Shown here in pieces: positions 27,458 through 35,159 of a stretch of DNA of 64,000 bases. Where the stretch lies: assembly GCF_048571125.1 (NCBI RefSeq), contig NZ_CP182343.1:1612001-1676000 (forward strand), given 5' to 3'. Position numbers and translations under genes: made by a program. Every line of letters starts with the position of its first letter. The stretch's first letter is position 1. The DNA is from Arcobacter siniprincipis. Its GTDB lineage: Bacteria; Campylobacterota; Campylobacteria; Campylobacterales; Arcobacteraceae. The notes below the pieces were generated by a model that worked only from the letters and a program-made list of their open reading frames with translations, searched no databases and was not told the DNA's origin.

Positions 27458-28922
27458 TGATATGAAAAACAATAGAGATAAAAATTTAAAGTTGATGCTT
27501 TTATCAGGTATAGCATTAGTTGTACTATTTTTTTATACTATATATAAAAGTTCTTCTTATATACAAACTAGTACTTATAGCTTCGGATTAGTTTTTATTG
27601 TAATTCTTTTAATTTTTGCAGTAGTTGCAAGATTAAAAAAAGATAAAATTCAAGAATTTATCAATAAAAATAAAGTAAAAAACTCAATCTTTGCACAAGA
27701 ACTTGAAAAAAGAAAAGCTGTGAATGAAGAAGTTCCAAATGAAGAAAATTCTCATATTGAAGTTGTAAAACCAAATACTACTTTTAAAGATGTAGCAGGT
27801 ATAGCACAAGTAAAAGAAGAACTTGAAGAGATAGTTGAGTTTTTACATAATCCTAAAAAATATTTTAAATATGGAGTCAAATTACCAAAAGGTGTTTTAC
27901 TTTATGGTCCTCCAGGTGTTGGTAAAACACTTATTGCAAAAGCAGTTGCAGGTGAAGCAAATGTTCCATTCTTTTATCAAAGTGGTGCAAGTTTTGTTCA
28001 AATATATGTAGGAATGGGTGCAAAAAGAGTTCGAGAATTATTTGCAAAAGCAAAAGTAAATGCTCCTTCGATTATATTTATTGATGAAATTGATGCAATT
28101 GGAAAACAAAGAGGTGGAAAATCAAATGATGAGAGAGAATCAACACTAAATGAACTTCTAACTCAAATGGATGGATTTGAAGGTGATAATGGTGTAATAG
28201 TAATAGCAGCAACCAATAAAATAGAAGTGCTTGATGATGCACTTTTAAGAGCTGGTAGATTTGATAGGAGGGTTAAAATAACACTTCCAAATATAAATGA
28301 TAGAAGAGAAATTTTAAAGTTATATTTAAAATCAATCAAGCACAATATTGATATAGAGACTCTTACTACTAATCTTTCTGGATTTTCTTCTGCTTCTATT
28401 TCAACACTTATAAATGAAGCCATGTTATATATGATAAAATCAAATGACAAAGTACTTGAACAAAAACACATAGAAATAGCAAAAAATAAATTAGAATTTG
28501 GGAAAAAAGAGAATTTTATTTTATCAGATACTGAAAAAGAGATATTATCTATTTATCAAGCTTCAAAAGCATATATAACCAAACAAAAGGTTTCATTATT
28601 TGATGAAAATAGCACAAAAATAAATAGTGTATTCCCTTCAAAAAATGAACTTAAAAATGAACTTAAAAAATATCTAGCTGGAAGTATTGGAATTGAAGTA
28701 TTAAAAGATGAACAGTATGCTATTTTTGAAGAAGATTTAGAGAAAGCAGATAAATTAGCCAAAGAAATGGTTGATAAATTTGCAATGGCTAAAGATTATA
28801 AAGAGTTAATTGATCAAACTAAAGTTGAATTAAAAACTATTTTTGATGAAAACTATGAGCAAATAACTAGGTTGTCAAAAATCATGGTAGAAAATGAAGT
28901 AATAGAAAAAAATGAAATCTAA
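27441..28922 (+). CDS. FtsH-like AAA ATPase lacking the zinc-protease motif
   Basis: 493 residues. Two N-terminal membrane helices (about 20-40 and 48-66) are followed by an FtsH-type AAA domain: Walker A GPPGVGKT at 156-163, Walker B IIFIDEIDAIG, and the second-region AATNKIEVLDDALLRAGRFDRR. Where FtsH has HExxH, this protein has YQASKAY (about 372-378), and no other HExxH is present. It should therefore unfold or remodel membrane proteins without cutting them, or work with another FtsH. I chose ATG 27441 because AAGGA lies eight bases upstream. A similar FtsH-like gene sits in this gene order in Helicobacter, as I recall. Confidence 0.85.
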   Translation: MLQNSNDMKNNRDKNLKLMLLSGIALVVLFFYTIYKSSSYIQTSTYSFGLVFIVILLIFAVVARLKKDKIQEFINKNKVKNSIFAQELEKRKAVNEEVPNEENSHIEVVKPNTTFKDVAGIAQVKEELEEIVEFLHNPKKYFKYGVKLPKGVLLYGPPGVGKTLIAKAVAGEANVPFFYQSGASFVQIYVGMGAKRVRELFAKAKVNAPSIIFIDEIDAIGKQRGGKSNDERESTLNELLTQMDGFEGDNGVIVIAATNKIEVLDDALLRAGRFDRRVKITLPNINDRREILKLYLKSIKHNIDIETLTTNLSGFSSASISTLINEAMLYMIKSNDKVLEQKHIEIAKNKLEFGKKENFILSDTEKEILSIYQASKAYITKQKVSLFDENSTKINSVFPSKNELKNELKKYLAGSIGIEVLKDEQYAIFEEDLEKADKLAKEMVDKFAMAKDYKELIDQTKVELKTIFDENYEQITRLSKIMVENEVIEKNEI

Positions 28923-29433
28923 TTACTTCAGTGGTTTTTGTTTAGAGAATGAAAAAGAACTCTTTTATGAGTATTTAATAGAAAATGATTTTACATTTTC
29001 TGGCTTTTCTTATGGTGCTATAAAAGTATTTGAAGAGGCTTTAAATAGTGATAAAAGAGTTGATTTGATTCAACTTTTTTCACCTGCATTTTTTCAAACA
29101 CAAGATGAAAAATTTGTAAGAATGCAATTAATGTTTTTTAAAAAAGACTCAAAGAGTTATTGTGAAAATTTTTTAAAAAATATATCTTATCCTTCAAGTA
29201 TTGATGTATCTAAGTATTTCAAGGAAGGTTCTTTAGAAGAGTTAGAATCTCTTCTTAGTTATAAGTGGGATATAAAGAAAATAAATAAACTTTTAGAAAA
29301 AGGTACTAAAATAGAAGTTTATTTAGGTAAAGAAGATAAAATCATAGACTCAAAAAAAGCCTATGAGTTTTTTAAAGATTTTTCAACTGTTTATTTTATG
29401 AAAAATCATGGACATATTTTAAAAGGATTATAA
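28912..29433 (+). CDS. bioV: Pimeloyl-ACP methyl ester esterase, BioV type
   Basis: A 173-residue small alpha/beta hydrolase. The nucleophile elbow is G-F-S-Y-G with serine 33. Candidate acid and histidine residues are in GKEDKIID and NHGHILKG near the end. The compact length and the order with mtaB/FtsH-like/mog fit the Campylobacterota BioV esterase, which frees pimeloyl-ACP for biotin synthesis in place of BioH. The start overlaps the ATPase stop by 11 bases; its own stop overlaps the mog ATG. Confidence 0.75.
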   Translation: MKSNYFSGFCLENEKELFYEYLIENDFTFSGFSYGAIKVFEEALNSDKRVDLIQLFSPAFFQTQDEKFVRMQLMFFKKDSKSYCENFLKNISYPSSIDVSKYFKEGSLEELESLLSYKWDIKKINKLLEKGTKIEVYLGKEDKIIDSKKAYEFFKDFSTVYFMKNHGHILKGL

Positions 29434-29963
29434 TGGCAGCAAAAATAGGTATTGTAACTGCAAGTGATAGAGCAAGCAAAGGTGTATATGAAGATTTATC
29501 TGGACAGGCTATTATTGATACATTAAATGAGTATTTATCTAGTAAATGGGAACCAGTGTATAAATGCATAGAAGATAGCCAAGAAACAATAGAAAATACG
29601 CTAAAAGATTTAATTGACAATGAAAACTGTTGTCTAGTTGTAACAACTGGTGGAACAGGGCCTGCTAAAAGGGATGTGACTCCAGAAGCTACAGAAAATG
29701 TATGTGATAGAATGATGCCAGGTTTTGGGGAACTTATGCGTGCAGAATCTTTAAAATTTGTACCAACAGCAATTTTATCAAGACAAACAGCAGGACTTAG
29801 AGGTAGTTCATTAATTGTAAATCTTCCTGGAAAACCAAAATCTATAAGAGAGTGTTTAGATGCAGTATTTCCAGCAATTCCATATTGTATTGATTTGATG
29901 GAAGGACCTTTTTTAGAATGCAATGAAGAGGTTATAAAACCTTTTAGACCAAAACAAAAATAA
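29433..29963 (+). CDS. mog: Molybdopterin adenylyltransferase
   Basis: A 176-residue MogA-type enzyme that adenylates molybdopterin before molybdenum insertion. Motifs are IGIVTASDRASKGVYEDLSG, VVTTGGTGPAKRDVTPEAT and the C-terminal LIVNLPGKPKSIRE. The ATG shares a base with the bioV stop (taATG). The product would serve the Mo enzymes in this window, the hydroxylase near 15 kb and TorA near 53 kb. Confidence 0.93.
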   Translation: MAAKIGIVTASDRASKGVYEDLSGQAIIDTLNEYLSSKWEPVYKCIEDSQETIENTLKDLIDNENCCLVVTTGGTGPAKRDVTPEATENVCDRMMPGFGELMRAESLKFVPTAILSRQTAGLRGSSLIVNLPGKPKSIRECLDAVFPAIPYCIDLMEGPFLECNEEVIKPFRPKQK

Positions 29964-29982
29964 TTTATTAATAGGAAAAAAA

Positions 29983-31317
29983 TTGAAAAAAATAATTATA
30001 ACAATTGGGTTATCTGTAATTTTATTTTATCTTTTAACTTTTTACTTTTCAACTCAACATGCAACTTTAATCTCAATAATATTTTTACTTGTAGTATTAT
30101 GGTCAAATGAAGGATTGGCTTTAGGGGTTGTATCTTTGCTTCCTATTTTACTTTTTCCTACCTTTGACATATTAAGTACTAATGAAACGGTTTCCAATTA
30201 TTCAAAATCGATAATCTTTCTGTTTTTAGGTGGTTTTATGATTGCAATTGCTACACAAAAGACAGAATTGCATAAATACATTTCTAATAAACTCTTGACT
30301 TTATTTCCAAATACTCCAAGAGGAATTATTTTTTCACTTGCTATTACTTCTGCATGTTTGAGTTCACTTATTTCAAATACAACAACAGCACTTTTATTGA
30401 TTCCCATTGCTATATATTTAAGTGATGATGCAAAAGTTAGACTTAGATTTGTATTAGCTATTGCTTATGGGGCAAGTATTGGAGGAATTGTTACTCCAAT
30501 AGGAACTCCACCAAATCTTATTCTTTTAGGTTTTATGGAACAACATCACCTTGAAGCAATCCCCTTTGTTAAATGGATAGTATTAACAGCCCCTTTAGCA
30601 ATGGCAATGTTAATAGTTATACCATATGTTTTATCTTTGGGATTAAAAAACTCAGTTATTGATGCTAGTTTACATAAAGTTAAACCTTTAACTAGTGATC
30701 AAAAGAGATTGGTATATATTCTTGGGTCTTTAATAATTTTATTATTTGTGAATTCAAAAATAGAACCTTATTATATGGGATTAGGTTTAAATGAAAAAGG
30801 AATACTTCTTGGTTATGGATTATTAATGTTTTTACCAAGAATTGGTTTTTTAACTTGGGATGATACAGTAAAAGTTCCTTATGAAATTATGTTTTTATTT
30901 GGGGCAGGTTTTTCTATTGCAATGGCCTTTTCAAAAACAGGTTTAGCTGATGTTATCGCTCATCATTTATTATCTTTAACAGGATTACCTGTAGTTTTAC
31001 TCATACTTTTAGTGGCTGCATTAGTTACTTTTACTACAGAAATTACCTCAAATACTGCTTTAATATCTGTTGTTCTTCCTATTCTTTATTCACTTGGTGA
31101 TGTAGGAGGAGTTGATTTATCCTTAATATTATTTGTAGCAACTATTTGTGCTTCTTATGCATTTATGTTACCAATTGCAACCCCACCAAATGCTATAGCT
31201 ATGAGTAGTGGAGTTGTAAAAGTAAGTGATATGGCAAAATATGGATTAATTTTCAATATTTTAGGTATAGTTTTCATAACAATTATTGCAATGGTTTATT
31301 GGCAATATAGTATATAG
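29983..31317 (+). CDS. DASS / SLC13 family carboxylate-sodium symporter
   Basis: A 444-residue protein with about 11-12 membrane helices, starting at TTG with AGGA upstream. The family signatures SNTTTALLLIPIA and GTPPNLIL are in the first half. Their repeats SNTALISVVLPI and PIATPPNAIAMSSG are in the second half, as in divalent anion:sodium symporters. Substrates in the family are dicarboxylates, citrate or sulfate; which one cannot be told. It lies 19 bases after mog and may be co-transcribed. Confidence 0.88.
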   Translation: MKKIIITIGLSVILFYLLTFYFSTQHATLISIIFLLVVLWSNEGLALGVVSLLPILLFPTFDILSTNETVSNYSKSIIFLFLGGFMIAIATQKTELHKYISNKLLTLFPNTPRGIIFSLAITSACLSSLISNTTTALLLIPIAIYLSDDAKVRLRFVLAIAYGASIGGIVTPIGTPPNLILLGFMEQHHLEAIPFVKWIVLTAPLAMAMLIVIPYVLSLGLKNSVIDASLHKVKPLTSDQKRLVYILGSLIILLFVNSKIEPYYMGLGLNEKGILLGYGLLMFLPRIGFLTWDDTVKVPYEIMFLFGAGFSIAMAFSKTGLADVIAHHLLSLTGLPVVLLILLVAALVTFTTEITSNTALISVVLPILYSLGDVGGVDLSLILFVATICASYAFMLPIATPPNAIAMSSGVVKVSDMAKYGLIFNILGIVFITIIAMVYWQYSI

Positions 31318-31372
31318 TTTTACAATTAATTAACAATGATATGTTAATATATATAAAATTTAGGAGAATAAA

Positions 31373-32104
31373 ATGAAAAAGATTTTTAAATTAATGTTTT
31401 TATTTACTATGTTAATTTCATTGAATGTATTTGCAACAACAGAATTAAGTAAAAGTGAGGTTAATGAAATAGGTAAGCTTCCAATCTTTTTTGGTTCTGG
31501 AATGAAAGTTTTAAAAGCTTATAAAGAAGATAATTTTTACCTTTTAAGAGTAAATATTCAAGAAAATATTCAAGAATTAGTTTTAACTGCTGATAAAAAA
31601 TATTTAATTGCAGGTAAAATTTATAATGTTACATCTGGTGAACAAGTTTCAATTCCTAATGATGTATCGATTTTAAAAGACAAAGAAGTTTTAACTTATG
31701 GTACGGGAAATGATGTTTATTATTTATTTACAGATCCAGAATGTCCATATTGTAAAAAGTTTGAGTCGTATTTTGACCAAATTAAAAATGATGTTCAGTT
31801 TAAAATTTTCTTTTTTCCTTTAAGTTTTCACAAAAATGCAATACCTTTATCTAAATATGTTTTATCATTTAAATCAAATGAAGATAGAGTAAATGCCTTA
31901 TTAAATGTAACTCCTACTACGAAAGAGTTTTTAAGCAAAAAATATACAAAAGTACAAGATGAAGCTTTAACAAATGTTATTGATGCTCAAATGAAATTGG
32001 GTGAAAAACTAGGTGTAAGAGGGACTCCAACACTATACGATATCCATGGGAAAGCACTTTCATGGGTAAAAGTTTTAGAAAGATATGGGATAGAAGTTAA
32101 ATAA
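31373..32104 (+). CDS. Periplasmic DsbC-like thiol-disulfide isomerase
   Basis: A 243-residue exported protein with a signal peptide (about 1-21, ending near VFA). The C-terminal thioredoxin fold has FTDPECPYCKKFE with cysteines 124 and 127, and a cis-proline GTPTLYD near residue 220. The N-terminal part (about 25-95) resembles a DsbC dimerisation domain. It probably isomerises or oxidises disulfides, including those of cytochromes. A GGAG site precedes the ATG. Confidence 0.85.
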   Translation: MKKIFKLMFLFTMLISLNVFATTELSKSEVNEIGKLPIFFGSGMKVLKAYKEDNFYLLRVNIQENIQELVLTADKKYLIAGKIYNVTSGEQVSIPNDVSILKDKEVLTYGTGNDVYYLFTDPECPYCKKFESYFDQIKNDVQFKIFFFPLSFHKNAIPLSKYVLSFKSNEDRVNALLNVTPTTKEFLSKKYTKVQDEALTNVIDAQMKLGEKLGVRGTPTLYDIHGKALSWVKVLERYGIEVK

Positions 32105-32107
32105 TAT

Positions 32108-34309
32108 ATGCAAGAGATATTTAAAAAACTAGATTTAGAAGAGTATTTATTAAAATTCTCAAAACTATTGGCAAGAGAAAAACCAATTGTTTTAGAAGGT
32201 GATATTAATTTACATTATAGACTCATAAATGAGTTGAGTAAATATGATTTAAAAGAGCCAGAAAAAGTTGCAAATCTTGATGAAAAAATTGTTCATATTC
32301 AAAAACAAGGTACTTTAAGAGTTGAAGATGTATATGAGTTTATAAAGATAATAAAATACTTTCTTTATCTAAAAAGATTTACTTTTGAGGGTAAACTTGG
32401 TGAATGGATTGATAAAGTATTAATACCAAGTGATGTTGAAAAGATAGTTGATTTCTTTGATTCTAAAGGAAACTTAAAAGAGGGAATTGATAAAGACTTA
32501 GACATGATAAAAGATGCCCTTTATAGAAATAAAGAGTCTATAAAACAAGCACTTCATAAATCTATAAATAATAGCAAACTAAGACCATATTTAGTTGATT
32601 CACAAGTGCATTATGTAAACTCTGAAGAGACTTTACTTGTGCGTGGTGGTTTTAATAATATTATTAAAGCAACTGTCGTACATAGATCTAGTTCTGGATT
32701 CTTCTATATCCTCCCACACTCTATTTCTGAACTTAAACAAAAAGAATCAGATCTTAAAAATAAGCAAGAAGAAGTTTTGTTAAAAGTTTGTAAAAGCATA
32801 TCCTCAACTTTTGAAAAGAATTTATTATTTTTAAAATTTATAAATAAAGAGTTTGATAGAATTGATCACTATTTGGCAAGATTATTTTTTGCAAAAATTG
32901 ATGATAAGAACTTTATCATTCCTTCAAAAAATGGAAAAAATATTTTAAAAGAGTTTGTTCATCCTGCTCTTCATGGAGGAAAACCTATATCTATTGATTT
33001 TTCAAAATCAGTTATTATGATTACTGGGGTAAATGCAGGTGGAAAAACTATGATGCTTAAATCAATTCTTTCAGCTGTTTTACTATCTAAATATTTGATA
33101 CCTTATAGAGCAAGTCAAGACTCTTCTATAGGATATTTTAAAAATGCCTTGGCAGTTTTAGATGATCCTCAAAGTGTTAAAAATGATATCTCAACTTTTG
33201 CAGGAAGAATGGTTGAGTTTTCTAAACTATTTACTCAAAGAGATGTTATTGTTGGAGTTGACGAAATAGAACTTGGTACAGATTCAGATGAAGCAGCTAG
33301 TTTGTTTAAAGTAATCATTGAAGAACTAATAGATAAAAACATAAAAATCATCATCACAACTCACCATAAAAGATTGGCTGCTCTTATGGCGGCTAATGAA
33401 AAAGTTGAATTAATAGCAGCTATTTATGATGAAGCAAACCAAAGACCGACCTATGACTTCTTACAAGGGACAATAGGGCGTTCATATGCTTTTGAAACTG
33501 CACAAAGATATGGAATTCCTATTAATGTAGTTAAAAAAGCAAAAGAAGTTTATGGTGATGACCAAGATAGATTAAATGAATTAATAGAACGAAGTAGTGC
33601 TTTAGAGATGGAATACCAACAAAAAATAGCTAAACTTGATATGGAAATTGATACCCATCAAAAATTAAATAAAAATCTTAAAGAAGCAAAACAAGAACTT
33701 GATGATCATATAAATATTGAAAAATCAAAACTTCACAAAGAGTATAAAGATGCAAGAGATGAAGCTAAAAAAGCTATAAAAGCTAAAATATACCAAGAGT
33801 CTCATCAACACCTAAATATTGCACATAAAAAAGTAAAAGATATAACAGTAGAAAAAGTAGAAGAAGATTATAACTTCAAAGAAAAAGATCGGGTTAAATA
33901 TAAAAGCTCAAAAGGTGAAATAATATCTATAAGAGGTAAAAAAGCTTTAATTTTAACAGATGCAGGAATGAGATTGCATGTTAATGTAGATGAATTAAGA
34001 CCGTCAGGAAATGAAGTTAAACCTAAAATTAAAAAAAAGACTACAATAAATGTTGAGAAACCTCAAGGTGGACATGTAAATATTGATTTACATGGTTTAA
34101 GAGGGGATGAAGCAGTTGAAAAGCTTGATAAATTTATCTCAGATTGTTTGATCTCTGGGTTTGATGAAGTTTTAGTTTATCATGGTATTGGTACAGGAAA
34201 ATTATCTAAAATAGTAAAAGATTTTTTAATCAAACATCCAAATGTAAAATCATTTACTGATGCCCATCCAAGTCAAGGTGGATTTGGTGCTAAGGTTGTA
34301 AAATTATAG
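32108..34309 (+). CDS. mutS2: MutS2 ATPase / endonuclease
   Basis: 733 residues with the MutS-type ATPase (Walker A GVNAGGKT at 307-314, DEIELGTDSDEA, TTHHKRLAALM). It also has a long charged coiled coil (about 480-570) and a C-terminal Smr domain (DLHGLRGDEAVEKL and YHGIGTGKLSKIV). It lacks the mismatch-recognition domain of MutS. MutS2 proteins suppress homologous recombination or, in some bacteria, split collided ribosomes. It begins three bases after the DsbC-like gene. Confidence 0.93.
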   Translation: MQEIFKKLDLEEYLLKFSKLLAREKPIVLEGDINLHYRLINELSKYDLKEPEKVANLDEKIVHIQKQGTLRVEDVYEFIKIIKYFLYLKRFTFEGKLGEWIDKVLIPSDVEKIVDFFDSKGNLKEGIDKDLDMIKDALYRNKESIKQALHKSINNSKLRPYLVDSQVHYVNSEETLLVRGGFNNIIKATVVHRSSSGFFYILPHSISELKQKESDLKNKQEEVLLKVCKSISSTFEKNLLFLKFINKEFDRIDHYLARLFFAKIDDKNFIIPSKNGKNILKEFVHPALHGGKPISIDFSKSVIMITGVNAGGKTMMLKSILSAVLLSKYLIPYRASQDSSIGYFKNALAVLDDPQSVKNDISTFAGRMVEFSKLFTQRDVIVGVDEIELGTDSDEAASLFKVIIEELIDKNIKIIITTHHKRLAALMAANEKVELIAAIYDEANQRPTYDFLQGTIGRSYAFETAQRYGIPINVVKKAKEVYGDDQDRLNELIERSSALEMEYQQKIAKLDMEIDTHQKLNKNLKEAKQELDDHINIEKSKLHKEYKDARDEAKKAIKAKIYQESHQHLNIAHKKVKDITVEKVEEDYNFKEKDRVKYKSSKGEIISIRGKKALILTDAGMRLHVNVDELRPSGNEVKPKIKKKTTINVEKPQGGHVNIDLHGLRGDEAVEKLDKFISDCLISGFDEVLVYHGIGTGKLSKIVKDFLIKHPNVKSFTDAHPSQGGFGAKVVKL

Positions 34310-34323
34310 AAAAGGTAATAGGC

Positions 34324-35142
34324 ATGGACAAAGAGCTTGAAAGTCTGCAGAAGTTTTACGATGTAATTATAGAATTTTTTGTTAATTATAGTTTTCAACT
34401 AATTGGCGCAATTATCATCTTCCTTTTAGGCTGGTATGTTGCAAATAAAGTTTCTGCTTTTGTTAAGAAGATTTGTGATAAAAATGAACTAGATGTTACT
34501 TTAACTAAGTTTGTTGTAAATATCATCAAGTTTTCTATTATCATTGGTGTTGGAATAGTTGCTGTTGGAAAACTAGGGATTACTCTTACTCCTTTTATTG
34601 CTGGTATTGGTGCTGCATCTTTAGGTGCTGGTTTAGCTTTACAAGGAACTTTGTCAAATTATGGTGCAGGTCTTTCTATTATCATAGGTCGTCCTTTTAT
34701 TGTAGGAAATACTATTAGTGTAGATGGTGTTTTTGGAGTAGTTGAAGAGATAAGACTAGCACATACAATTCTTTCAACTGAAGACGGTGAAGAAATTACT
34801 ATTCCAAATAAACACATTATTGGTGAAATATTAGTCAACTCTTTTGAGTATAGAATAGTTGAATCTGTTGTTGGTATTGATTATAATTCCAAACCTGAAG
34901 ATGCAATTTCTATAATTGAAAATATTTTAAATGATTTTGATGCAGAAATTATTTCAAAAGAGGCTAAAGCTCAAGTTGGAATAAAAGAGTTTGGTGATTT
35001 TTCTATAAATATAGAATTGAGATATTGGGCTCATACTAAGCACTTTTTTGAGACTCAATACAAAGTAAATCTTGCTATTTTTAATGCTTTAAAAGAAAAT
35101 AATATCAATATCCCTTTTCCTACTTATACTATTAAGAAGTAG
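34324..35142 (+). CDS. MscS family mechanosensitive channel (short form)
   Basis: A 272-residue channel of classic MscS size: three N-terminal membrane helices and a glycine/alanine-rich pore helix (GIGAASLGAGLALQGTLSNY). The cytoplasmic beta domain has IIGRPFIVGNTISVDGVFGVVEEI and IPNKHIIGEILVNS. It gates at high membrane tension to release solutes. It is the third MscS homologue in 17 kb, and the only short one. AAAGG lies upstream of the ATG. Confidence 0.93.
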   Translation: MDKELESLQKFYDVIIEFFVNYSFQLIGAIIIFLLGWYVANKVSAFVKKICDKNELDVTLTKFVVNIIKFSIIIGVGIVAVGKLGITLTPFIAGIGAASLGAGLALQGTLSNYGAGLSIIIGRPFIVGNTISVDGVFGVVEEIRLAHTILSTEDGEEITIPNKHIIGEILVNSFEYRIVESVVGIDYNSKPEDAISIIENILNDFDAEIISKEAKAQVGIKEFGDFSINIELRYWAHTKHFFETQYKVNLAIFNALKENNINIPFPTYTIKK

Positions 35143-35159
35143 TTTTTTTACTACTTCTT
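35134..35159. terminator. Bidirectional terminator between convergent genes
   Basis: AAGAAGTAG (35134-35142) pairs perfectly with CTACTTCTT (35151-35159) around an eight-base T-rich loop. Both stems contain the stop codons of the convergent mscS and DUF748 genes. Confidence 0.8.
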
